A stretch of 5,281 nt of DNA from Deltaproteobacteria bacterium (GTDB taxonomy: Bacteria; Desulfobacterota; Desulfobulbia; Desulfobulbales; Desulfocapsaceae). Position numbers and translations under genes: made by a program. The stretch lies in NCBI GenBank assembly GCA_021779275.1, contig JAJYAX010000137.1, positions 1 through 5,281 of the forward strand. Reading direction: 5' to 3'. The notes under the pieces were generated by a model. The model worked only from the letters and a program-made list of their open reading frames with translations. It was not told the DNA's origin and searched no databases. Position 1 is the first letter of the stretch, and each line of letters begins with the position of its first letter. This document shows, in pieces, positions 1 to 5,281 of this stretch.

Positions 1-867
1 TTGAGGCGAGTAGGATTGATGATCCTTGAGGGCTGTAAATCCATTGAGGGCCACACCGCAGCCTTTAAGGGTTTCTTGAAAACGTGAGGGGTGGGCAATA
101 CCACAGAAACCGTAGAGAGGAGAGGGTATTGCATCCAGAGCAAGAGAACCGGGGGTGTTTACTTCCCGGCATTCAGCTGGTGTGTAGGAACTCAAAAAAA
201 CCGGTCTATCGGGGAAATCTTCCTGCAGAAATTTGCTGAAACACCGGATCTCCGGGCTCACCGTATCGGAAATTCCAGTCAGGATAAAGGCATGGGCGCG
301 GGAGAGGGCGGAAAAGGGTTCCCGTAAATTTCCACCCGGAAAGACCCGGCTGTTGCCGGCGAGTGTCGAGGCATTAAAAAGAACCAGATCAAGGTCCCGC
401 GGCACGGAAAGATGTTGAAAGCCATCATCAAGGATCAGAATATCGGAACCAAAGTGTCGAACGGCAAACCGGCAGGGGAGGGAGCGAACCGTTCCGGTAA
501 GTACCGGGATGCCCGGGAGAGATTCGGCCAGCAGGCGAGGTTCGTCGCCAGCCTGTCTTGCGTCCAGAAATAAAGTCTTGCCGTCAGAAACAACATTAAC
601 CATATTTTTGGCCGCACCTCCATAGCCCCGACTGATGATGGCTGGTTTATAGCCGTTTGCCGCCAGAAGCCGGGCGATATATCGAACAATCGGCGTTTTG
701 CCCGTCCCCCCCATGGTCAGGTTGCCGACGGAGACTACCGGCACGTCCATTTTTTCCCGTCTGCGCAGGCCACTCAGATACAGGCGGGATCGGGCCCACA
801 TGAAAAGGCTGTAAAAAGGACTCAATGGACGTCCTAAGAACAATAAACTGCGTACGAGGTCCGGCAT
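1..867 (-). CDS. lpxK: Tetraacyldisaccharide 4'-kinase LpxK, C-terminus cut by window edge
   Basis: LpxK transfers phosphate from ATP to the 4' position of the tetraacyl disaccharide, giving lipid IVA in the lipid A pathway at the inner face of the inner membrane. From the ATG at 867 the frame is open for 289 residues to the left edge. The N-terminus has a hydrophobic/basic anchor (residues 1-38, with RPLSPFYS at 13-20). Next come VVSVGNL and the P-loop GGTGKT (53-58), SRGYGG (79-84), AGDEP (106-110), the Walker B-like ILDDGFQH (145-152), FPGGNLREP (176-184) and a late DHQSYS (282-287), in the order usual for LpxK. The family is about 330-350 residues, so roughly 40-60 are missing. I see no good Shine-Dalgarno site before the ATG. 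It is the only ATG or GTG between the in-frame stop at 910-912 and the anchor, and it matches the usual N-terminus. It lies 63 bases after ccsA and is probably co-transcribed with it. Confidence 0.95.
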   Translation of the reverse strand, partial: MPDLVRSLLFLGRPLSPFYSLFMWARSRLYLSGLRRREKMDVPVVSVGNLTMGGTGKTPIVRYIARLLAANGYKPAIISRGYGGAAKNMVNVVSDGKTLFLDARQAGDEPRLLAESLPGIPVLTGTVRSLPCRFAVRHFGSDILILDDGFQHLSVPRDLDLVLFNASTLAGNSRVFPGGNLREPFSALSRAHAFILTGISDTVSPEIRCFSKFLQEDFPDRPVFLSSYTPAECREVNTPGSLALDAIPSPLYGFCGIAHPSRFQETLKGCGVALNGFTALKDHQSYSPQ

Positions 868-930
868 AAGGGCTTTTTGACGGGAGGTCGAGTTACCGAA
901 GGATACTTCTTACAGACAGAAGGCTGATTT

Positions 931-1785
931 CTAATTTGAGCCGTAGCTGTGAAGTCCCGAAAGGATAAAGTTGACGCCGTAGTAGGTGAAAATAACAGAG
1001 AAAAATCCAATAATTGCCAACCATGCAACTCGTTTGCCACCCCAGCCTCTGGTGTAGCGGGCGTGGAGCGTGATCGCATAGATAAACCAGGTGATGAGCG
1101 ACCATGTCTCCTTCGGATCCCAACTCCAATAGGTCCCCCAGGCGGAATTCGCCCAGACGGCGCCGGTGATGATTCCGGCCGTGAGCCAGATGAACCCGAA
1201 GATCATAGTCTTATGGGTGATATCCTCGATCTGCGGCAGGGTGGGCAGACTCCCGAGAAGTGTCTTGTCGTCCGAGGTCCGTTTGCTGCTGCTTGTCTCC
1301 TTGACCAAATACATGACGCCGAGACCTGCTGCCACCGTGAAGGCCGCATAGCCGATAAAGCAGGTAATGACATGGGCGATCAGCCAGTTGGATTGCAGGG
1401 CGGGGACCAGCGGGCTGATGTTTTTTGTCATGTCGGTGGACAGAGAGGCATAGGCCATTGCCAGAAAGGCAAAGGGTACTGCGAAGGCGCCGATGATCCG
1501 AATCCTGAACTTCCATTCAATGGCCAGATAGATCGCGATTATAGTCCAGGCAAAGAAAACGACCGACTCGTACATATTTGTCAAGGGAGCATGACCTATT
1601 CCCATCTGATATGATTCGTACCAGCGCAGGCCGAGGCCGAGGGTCTGGATCAGCAGAGCAATCGCGGTGAAACCGGTTGCAAATTTCCCCATTCTTTTAA
1701 CTTTAAAGACAAACATTGCCACATAGAGCAGTGTTGAAAACAGGTAGGTAAAGGTCGTTATACCTAGAAGTTGTGAGCTGTTCAT
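931..1785 (-). CDS. ccsA: Cytochrome c biogenesis protein CcsA (ResC/CcsB-named WWD haem handling protein)
   Basis: This polytopic membrane protein works with ResB/Ccs1 to move haem across the inner membrane and ligate it to CXXCH motifs of apocytochromes c (System II). It has 284 residues with about eight hydrophobic segments. The diagnostic tryptophan-rich WWD motif is at 216-228 (W216, W220, W222, D223, W228). Conserved surroundings include HAPLTNMYES (65-74), NWLIAHV (133-139), HARYTRGW (241-248) and the C-terminal NFILSGLHSYG (272-282). H138, H241 and H279 are candidate haem-binding histidines by family knowledge. A GGAG sequence (complement of 1791-1794) sits 5 bases before the ATG and supports this start. 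The gene is second in the minus-strand run, 79 bases after resB. Naming is confused in databases: the same family is called CcsA, ResC or, in bacteria, CcsB. The length is normal for an unfused CcsA. Confidence 0.96.
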   Translation of the reverse strand: MNSSQLLGITTFTYLFSTLLYVAMFVFKVKRMGKFATGFTAIALLIQTLGLGLRWYESYQMGIGHAPLTNMYESVVFFAWTIIAIYLAIEWKFRIRIIGAFAVPFAFLAMAYASLSTDMTKNISPLVPALQSNWLIAHVITCFIGYAAFTVAAGLGVMYLVKETSSSKRTSDDKTLLGSLPTLPQIEDITHKTMIFGFIWLTAGIITGAVWANSAWGTYWSWDPKETWSLITWFIYAITLHARYTRGWGGKRVAWLAIIGFFSVIFTYYGVNFILSGLHSYGSN

Positions 1786-1864
1786 GAAAACTCCATTGAT
1801 CGATTGTCTGCGTGTCTTTCTGCTGCCTGGGGTGGAGACCCGATACTGATATGTGTCGCCGGTG

Positions 1865-3268
1865 TTATTTGGACGTTATTTTTTTGATATTCCTGAGATT
1901 GTCTGCAAGATTAGAAAATATTCCGTCAAAGCCGCTCTTGTTTTTATTGGCGGAACCGGCCATGTAAATCGAGGTTTTACTGTTCTTCTCACACACAAAA
2001 ATCCAGATTTTTCTATGGGACATGAAAAAGGTTGTGAACAGGCCAAGGAGCATGAGAATGCAACCACTGTAAACCCACCAGACCCCGGGATCCTTGGCGA
2101 CCTGCAATCCAGTCGAATACATCTGCTTGGCCGACAAAAGATAGTGTTTTCCCTCCCGGTCAACCGCGACCTGACTCCCTGCATCCATCCAGAAAACGGA
2201 AGGAGAACCGTCTTGATCAGTAAACCAGATCTTGATCCGGGTGACCTGTTCTCTCTCTGCCTCGACATTTATCACACCGAATCGTACTTCTTCCTCCTGC
2301 CATTCCGTCTGTTTCTGGAAGGGAACCGAGAATGTTTTTTTCCTTCCATTATCTTTATCCGTGAGGGTGACAATAAAATCCTTATACCCTTCATAGCTCG
2401 ACTGATAGAAGGTGATGCCCTTATACGTCAAGGGATTGTTGACTGTAATGGATTTCTGCAGTATTTCACGATCATGCTCAAAAATAGTGAGATGAGAGCG
2501 ATATTCTTTCGGCATACCATTCTGATAAAACTCAATGTTGAAGGCATCGCACCTGACCTTGAACCCCAGGTTGATGAATGCCGCAGCCCCGAATGGCTGG
2601 ATCTTTTCTATGCTTTGGCCTTCCACAATGGAGACGGATCCCTTGAATCCAAGAATTGAACCGATGATTGCCCCGATCAGAATAATCAGGATGGATGCAT
2701 GGACAACAAAGACCCCCAGTCTGGTCCACGCCCCCTTCTGACTGAAGAGGAGGGTGCCGTTTTCGGTCTCCCGGGATGCCGTTTTCCAGCCATTACCGGG
2801 CAGACGCAGCGTCAGTTCCTCCACTGCCTTAATCGGGGGCAGGGAGGTTGTCCAAGAGGCGTTTCTCTTCATGCTGATCAGCCTTTTAACCGGAACTGCC
2901 AGGTTGTCGGCCCTGATCTGTTTCCATATCCCTGGAAACCTGTCGAGACTGCAGATTATCAGATTCGTGCTCAACAATCCGAGAAGGGCCTTGAACCAAA
3001 AGGACCCGAACATGTCGGTGAGATGAAACAGGTCAAGAAACCGGGCGATCTGAGGGCCGAACCTTTTAGCATACCAGGAAAGCGCTTCGTTCTGCGGAAT
3101 AATGGTGCCGATAACTGAGGCAAGTGAAATTATGCAGAGCGTCATTAGAGCAAGTTTCACCGAGGCGAAGAAATCCCAGACAAGGGTGAAGATGCTCGGG
3201 GGGGAGTTTTTTGTTGACATCGTTGAGAGGGGGTGAGGAATTTCCTTTAGAAGCGCATCTCTGCCCAT
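1865..3268 (-). CDS. resB: ResB/Ccs1-family cytochrome c biogenesis protein
   Basis: This is the partner of CcsA in System II cytochrome c maturation, forming the membrane haem-delivery and ligation complex. It has 467 residues with the ResB layout: TM1 at about 35-57 (FFASVKLALM followed by SVIGTIIPQ), TM2 about 90-108, TM3 about 184-206 with H190, a large extracytoplasmic domain about 207-395 containing YKGITFYQSSY (282-292), and TM4 about 397-417 followed by FFMSHRKIW (414-422). H190 is a candidate haem ligand by family knowledge. The start is uncertain: neither ATG 3268 nor the in-frame ATG at 3220 (residue 17) has a well-placed Shine-Dalgarno site. The later one would put the N-terminus nearer the usual ResB position, about 15 residues before TM1. 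The tail after 422 is polar and poorly conserved. It is the first gene of the resB-ccsA-lpxK run. I could not identify its promoter in the AT-rich stretch upstream. Confidence 0.95.
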   Translation of the reverse strand: MGRDALLKEIPHPLSTMSTKNSPPSIFTLVWDFFASVKLALMTLCIISLASVIGTIIPQNEALSWYAKRFGPQIARFLDLFHLTDMFGSFWFKALLGLLSTNLIICSLDRFPGIWKQIRADNLAVPVKRLISMKRNASWTTSLPPIKAVEELTLRLPGNGWKTASRETENGTLLFSQKGAWTRLGVFVVHASILIILIGAIIGSILGFKGSVSIVEGQSIEKIQPFGAAAFINLGFKVRCDAFNIEFYQNGMPKEYRSHLTIFEHDREILQKSITVNNPLTYKGITFYQSSYEGYKDFIVTLTDKDNGRKKTFSVPFQKQTEWQEEEVRFGVINVEAEREQVTRIKIWFTDQDGSPSVFWMDAGSQVAVDREGKHYLLSAKQMYSTGLQVAKDPGVWWVYSGCILMLLGLFTTFFMSHRKIWIFVCEKNSKTSIYMAGSANKNKSGFDGIFSNLADNLRNIKKITSK

Positions 3269-3417
3269 TTTCGCAGAAATGTACTTTATGAAAATACAAA
3301 TATAGTTTATCTGAAGTTAGGAATTATTATTAAGCGAAACAGTTATGTTTGCTACCACGCAACTCCGGCGATTGCAACCAAAAAGCTGTGGGGCTGATCA
3401 ATCATTGAAATTGAAGA

Positions 3418-3462
3418 GGGGCGAACCATGATTCAGAGAATCACAGGTCCCCCCGATTTTTT
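3418..3462 (+). terminator. Terminator-like hairpin with T6 tract upstream of the hemerythrin promoter
   Basis: GGGG (3418-3421), ACC (3425-3427) and TGATTC (3429-3434) can pair with GAATCA (3438-3443), GGT (3446-3448) and a C run (3449-3454), with small internal loops and an AGA tip. A run of six T follows at 3457-3462. No gene lies upstream on this strand, so it could end a short untranslated transcript, act as a barrier, or be coincidental. Confidence 0.4.
3429..3443. repeat. Perfect 15-bp inverted repeat, possible operator
   Basis: TGATTC-AGA-GAATCA is a perfect 6-bp inverted repeat with a 3-base centre, 37 bases before the -10 hexamer of the hemerythrin gene and inside the divergent spacer. 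A regulator dimer could bind it. It does not match the FNR (TTGAT-N4-ATCAA) or CRP consensus. It also forms the tip of the longer terminator-like hairpin annotated at 3418-3462, so the two readings compete. Confidence 0.35.
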
Positions 3463-3486
3463 GAATTACATCCTCGATTGTATAAT
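3461..3486 (+). promoter_or_regulatory. Candidate sigma70 promoter for the bacteriohemerythrin gene
   Basis: A perfect -10 hexamer TATAAT lies at 3481-3486, 54 bases before the start codon. The best-looking -35 element, TTGAAT (3461-3466), is only 14 bases away, short of the usual 16-18. At 17-base spacing the sequence is TTTTTG, a poor match. The -10 is convincing by eye, but the -35 is weak, so an activator may be needed. Confidence 0.45.
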
Positions 3487-3540
3487 GTAATCATAGTCAA
3501 AACCCGGCGGGAAGCAATAATAAAGAGATGAGGATGCATA

Positions 3541-3948
3541 ATGGACCCTATATGGTGGACCGAAGAATTCAGTGTTGGCGTAGCGGAAATGGACAGACAA
3601 CACAAAAAACTTATTGCAATGATCAACAGGCTCATTCATGAGCCTGAGGCGACGACGCATTCGGAAACAGTATCCGAACTTCTCTCCGGCATGATCAATT
3701 ACGCCCGGGAGCATTTTCGTGATGAAGAAGCATTGATGGCGGAATATGGCTATCCTTTTAAGGATCGTCAGGCCGAACAGCATAGTGCGTTTATCCAAAA
3801 GACGGTGGATTTTTGTTCGGCGGTTGAGATGGGGGTGGATATCGTTCCACTGGTCATGGCGGAATATTTAAAGGATTGGTTTATTCATCATATCCTGGGA
3901 CAGGATATGAAATATAAACCGTTTTTTCTTGATCGTGGGGTCAAGTAA
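3541..3948 (+). CDS. Bacteriohemerythrin, single domain, with one iron ligand replaced (Gln77)
   Basis: This is a small cytoplasmic four-helix-bundle protein with a non-haem di-iron site. Family members bind O2 (storage, delivery or sensing) and are common in microaerophiles and oxygen-exposed anaerobes. It has 135 residues, the normal length for a stand-alone domain, starting with the typical IWWTEEFSVGVAEMDRQH. Visible ligands are H21, H58, E62 (HFRDEE, 58-63), H81, H117 and D122 (HILGQD, 117-122). The usual first His of the YP-x4-H-x3-H motif is Gln77 (codon CAG, 3769-3771), so one of seven ligands is missing; it corresponds to an Fe1 ligand (His73 in sipunculid hemerythrin numbering). GAGG at 3530-3533, 7 bases before the ATG, supports the start. 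The gene stands alone between its own likely promoter and terminator, divergent from resB. Whether it still binds O2 is open. Confidence 0.93.
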   Translation: MDPIWWTEEFSVGVAEMDRQHKKLIAMINRLIHEPEATTHSETVSELLSGMINYAREHFRDEEALMAEYGYPFKDRQAEQHSAFIQKTVDFCSAVEMGVDIVPLVMAEYLKDWFIHHILGQDMKYKPFFLDRGVK

Positions 3949-3989
3949 CGAGGTCGTCGAGGTCTGGCCTGATGACAATGAAATCGAGG

Positions 3990-4038
3990 CCTCACCTCTC
4001 TTATGGGCAGACAATGGCCAACGGAGAGGAGGTTTTTT
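3990..4038 (+). terminator. Rho-independent terminator after the bacteriohemerythrin gene
   Basis: CCTC (3990-3993) plus CTCTC (3996-4000) pairs with GAGAGGAGG (4024-4032), 9 bp with a 2-base bulge. The loop is 23 bases and six T follow at 4033-4038. It lies about 40 bases after the hemerythrin stop. The loop is longer than usual, and the right arm looks exactly like a Shine-Dalgarno site followed by an ATG at 4039 (see findings). Confidence 0.6.
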
Positions 4039-4114
4039 ATGCTTGCTATTCCAGAAGAAAGAAGGTATGAAGTTCTGTTCTTGTCGGTATATTGTTGAAG
4101 TTGTCAGACACCAG

Positions 4115-4144
4115 TTGTCCAATTTGGCCCAGAGCCTGGATAAC
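4115..4144 (+). promoter_or_regulatory. Weak candidate promoter for rpmB
   Basis: TTGTCC (4115-4120) and GATAAC (4139-4144) are 18 bases apart, each matching 4 of 6 consensus positions. Some promoter is expected between the terminator at 4038 and the rpmB start at 4179, but this match is weak and was chosen by eye. Confidence 0.22.
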
Positions 4145-4178
4145 TGATTGAAAGAGATACGCTTAAGGAGAGTTTTCA

Positions 4179-4373
4179 ATGGCTAAGGTATGTCAGATTT
4201 GCGGAAAAGGTCCGGCCACTGGTAATAATGTTTCCCATGCCCATAATAAAACCCGGCGGCGTTGGCTGCCCAACCTGAAAAGGGTTCATCTGGTCACCGA
4301 AAATGGTGGCAGAACCCATGCCAGGGTATGCACTCGTTGTATTCGCTCCGGGGCAGTGGTTAAACCTGCATGA
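4179..4373 (+). CDS. rpmB: 50S ribosomal protein bL28, zinc-ribbon (C+) form
   Basis: bL28 is a structural protein of the large ribosomal subunit. It has 64 residues starting [12 protein letters not shown], followed by the family core: [15 protein letters not shown] (15-29), PNLKRVHL (31-38) and the C-terminal VCTRCIRSG (50-58). C5, C8, C51 and C54 form two CxxC pairs expected to hold a zinc ion, so this is the C+ form. Bacteria often carry C- paralogues under zinc-responsive control, but no second copy is in view. AAGGAGAG (4165-4172), 6 bases before the ATG, is a strong ribosome binding site and fixes the start. The length is normal. It is not next to rpmG, its common neighbour elsewhere. 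It lies between two terminators and is probably monocistronic, with a 3' untranslated region of up to about 155 bases. Confidence 0.97.
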   Translation: MAKVCQICGKGPATGNNVSHAHNKTRRRWLPNLKRVHLVTENGGRTHARVCTRCIRSGAVVKPA

Positions 4374-4430
4374 GTAGGTCGTCCCTTTGAAAAGTCTATG
4401 CAGTTTTATGTGCAAAGAATTTTTTATGAC

Positions 4431-4491
4431 GGGATGTATCCCCTCAAAGGGGATCTGAAAGAAGTCTCCCCTTCTCGGGGGTATGAGGCGA
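4431..4491 (+). promoter_or_regulatory. Alternating mutually exclusive hairpins upstream of a terminator (possible attenuator leader)
   Basis: Consecutive segments can pair in competing ways. ATCCCC (4438-4443) pairs with GGGGAT (4449-4454). AAGGGGA (4447-4453) pairs with TCCCCTT (4467-4473). CCCC (4468-4471) pairs with GGGG (4477-4480). GGGAT (4431-4435) can also face ATCCC (4438-4442). AGGCGA (4486-4491) is complementary to TCGCCT (4519-4524) in the terminator stem. Pairing 1:2, 2:3 and 3:4 cannot coexist, the layout expected of an attenuator or riboswitch. The element could equally be an unimportant rpmB 3' untranslated region. I recognise no known riboswitch consensus in it. Confidence 0.4.
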
Positions 4492-4497
4492 AAATAG

Positions 4498-4528
4498 GGC
4501 GAGTGGATTTTATCCAGCTCGCCTTTTT
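4498..4528 (+). terminator. Strong rho-independent terminator between rpmB and the 84-residue gene
   Basis: GGCGAG-TGGAT (4498-4508) pairs with ATCCA and CTCGCC (4512-4516, 4518-4523). This gives an 11-bp stem with one bulged G and a TTT loop, followed by five T (4524-4528). It ends the rpmB transcript, or works as an attenuator for the gene that starts 18 bases later. Confidence 0.85.
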
Positions 4529-4545
4529 CAGTTTGAGGTGATGAG

Positions 4546-4800
4546 ATGAGCGAAAATGAAATCAAATTTCTTACACGGGAAGAGGCGCTGAGCATAGTTG
4601 CAGCCATCCAGGAAGAAGAGGATATTCATAACCAAAACAAACGGATTCTGACTGTTTACAATTTTGAGGATAAAGAAATCTGCTGGTTCGATTTTGAAGA
4701 GGTCTCGGATGCCGTTAAGGCTCTGGGGCATCCCACGGCGAAATCGCATGTTCAGGATTATATACTGGAACATATCCCTGATTGGGCAAAAGATATGTGA
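4546..4800 (+). CDS. Small acidic protein of unknown function upstream of a MoeB/ThiF-like gene
   Basis: I do not recognise this 84-residue protein. It is soluble-looking and acidic (19 Asp/Glu against 8 Lys/Arg), with no signal peptide, membrane segment or cysteine motif (single C46). Residues 10-28 look helical and very acidic (EEED at 23-26). A probable beta stretch ILTVYNFEDKEICWFDF (34-50) follows, then a helical C-terminal half ending IPDWAKDM. It does not end in Gly-Gly, so it is not an obvious ThiS/MoaD-type sulfur carrier for the E1-like enzyme that follows. GAGGTGAT just before the ATG is a good ribosome binding site, and codon use looks like that of its neighbours, so it is probably a real gene. 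It starts 18 bases after an intrinsic terminator and ends 48 bases before the next gene; the two are probably co-transcribed. Confidence 0.8.
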   Translation: MSENEIKFLTREEALSIVAAIQEEEDIHNQNKRILTVYNFEDKEICWFDFEEVSDAVKALGHPTAKSHVQDYILEHIPDWAKDM

Positions 4801-4848
4801 AGCGCCTCGTGATTGTTGGGTCTTACTTTTTCCTCGCCGTACTGGAAC

Positions 4849-5281
4849 ATGACTGAACTCACTCAAGAACAGCTTGAGCGGTACGGCCGTCAAATCCTTT
4901 TGGAGGGGGTAGGTGTTGAGGGGCAGGAGAAAATCCTGGCTGCCAAAGTTCTGCTTATTGGTGTGGGAGGACTCGGCTCTCCGGTCTCCCTCTATCTCGC
5001 AGCAGCGGGGATAGGAACCCTTGGTCTGGTCGATAATGACGTGGTTGACCTTTCCAACCTGCAACGACAGATTGTTCATTTCACAAAAGATATCGGCAGA
5101 TCAAAGGTTGCATCCGCAGAGGAAAAACTCCATGCCCTTAATCCCGAGGTGAAAATCCGGACCTATAATCAGCAGCTGGACGCAGAAAATATCGCCGATA
5201 TCATCAGTGATTATGATTTCGTCGTTGATGGAACGGATGATTTCCCCACTAAATTTCTGATCAACGATGCCTGCGTGTCCG
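4849..5281 (+). CDS. MoeB/ThiF/HesA-family E1-like adenylyltransferase, C-terminus cut by window edge
   Basis: Enzymes of this family adenylate the C-terminal glycine of a small ubiquitin-fold sulfur carrier (MoaD for molybdopterin, ThiS for thiamin), in the cytoplasm. The visible 144 residues carry RYGRQILL (11-18), the nucleotide-binding GVGGLGS (38-44), DND (62-64), SNLQRQIVH (69-77), GRSKV (83-87) and DGTDDF (127-132). R14, D62, R73, K86 and D130 fall on the positions reported for ATP/Mg binding in E. coli MoeB without gaps, so the ATP site looks intact. The zinc CxxC pairs and active-site Cys expected further on lie outside the window, so MoeB, ThiF and HesA cannot be told apart. The ATG at 4849 gives the canonical N-terminus, but its Shine-Dalgarno site is weak (CTGGAA). 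In-frame TTG codons at 4813 and 4816 are less likely starts. It probably forms an operon with the upstream 84-residue gene. Confidence 0.93.
   Translation, partial: MTELTQEQLERYGRQILLEGVGVEGQEKILAAKVLLIGVGGLGSPVSLYLAAAGIGTLGLVDNDVVDLSNLQRQIVHFTKDIGRSKVASAEEKLHALNPEVKIRTYNQQLDAENIADIISDYDFVVDGTDDFPTKFLINDACVS

Noticed and set aside
949..1614. Plus-strand open frame of 221 codons
   Set aside because: It lies fully antisense to ccsA, whose WWD motif and membrane segments are unmistakable. The translated product is a Gly/Asp/Pro-rich, low-hydrophobicity sequence typical of an antisense shadow.
1853..2659. Plus-strand open frame of 268 codons
   Set aside because: It is antisense to the C-terminal half of resB, including the conserved YQSSY and SHRKIW regions, and shows no recognisable domain.
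3290..3340. AT-rich stretch as the resB promoter
   Set aside because: Several AT-rich hexamers resemble a -10 on the minus strand (for example around 3299-3304 and 3323-3331), but none has a credible -35 at 16-18 bases, so no specific promoter is called.
4176..4607. Minus-strand open frame of 143 codons
   Set aside because: It runs through rpmB, the strong plus-strand terminator and the start of the 84-residue gene on the opposite strand, and resembles no family I know.
4546..4800. 84-residue protein as a ThiS/MoaD sulfur carrier
   Set aside because: The C-terminus is DWAKDM with no Gly-Gly, and I see no ubiquitin-fold sequence signature; position beside an E1-like gene alone is not enough.
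4528..5079. Minus-strand open frame of 183 codons
   Set aside because: It is antisense to the MoeB/ThiF-like gene, whose glycine-rich nucleotide site is clear, and to the 84-residue gene.
1..5281. CRISPR array, tRNA genes, insertion sequences or attachment sites
   Set aside because: No regularly spaced direct repeats, no cloverleaf with a TTCGANNC-type arm, no transposase or integrase sequence and no flanking terminal repeats were seen.

Overview
The window looks like ordinary chromosome from a Gram-negative anaerobe or microaerophile, most likely a member of Desulfobacterota (Desulfobulbales-like). That placement is an inference. It rests on lipid A synthesis (lpxK) beside a ResB/CcsA (System II) cytochrome c maturation pair, a single-domain bacteriohemerythrin, and a bL28 ribosomal protein of the four-cysteine zinc type. 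I see no mobile element, tRNA, rRNA or CRISPR array.

Left part, minus strand (3268 down to 1): three genes run in one direction in the order resB, ccsA, lpxK, with gaps of 79 and 63 bases. ResB and CcsA together form the membrane complex that exports haem and attaches it to apocytochromes c. LpxK phosphorylates the lipid A precursor; it runs off the left edge with its C-terminus missing. The run is probably one transcript.

Centre: a 272-base divergent spacer (3269-3540) separates resB from a plus-strand bacteriohemerythrin gene (3541-3948). The spacer holds a perfect -10 hexamer, a short perfect inverted repeat, and a terminator-like hairpin with a T tract just before the promoter. The hemerythrin lacks one of the seven expected iron ligands: Gln77 stands where His is expected. 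A hairpin plus T6 terminator follows it at 3990-4038.

Right part, plus strand: rpmB (4179-4373) is followed by about 150 bases containing a chain of mutually exclusive G-rich and C-rich hairpins and then a strong intrinsic terminator (4498-4528). Eighteen bases after the terminator starts an 84-residue acidic protein of unknown function (4546-4800). After it comes the first 144 residues of a MoeB/ThiF/HesA-type adenylating enzyme that runs off the right edge. These last two genes probably form an operon.

The points most worth a second look are the missing iron ligand in the hemerythrin, the alternating hairpins before the 84-residue gene, that unknown gene paired with an E1-like enzyme, and the structured spacer upstream of the hemerythrin. 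I found no clear new multi-gene system in this window.
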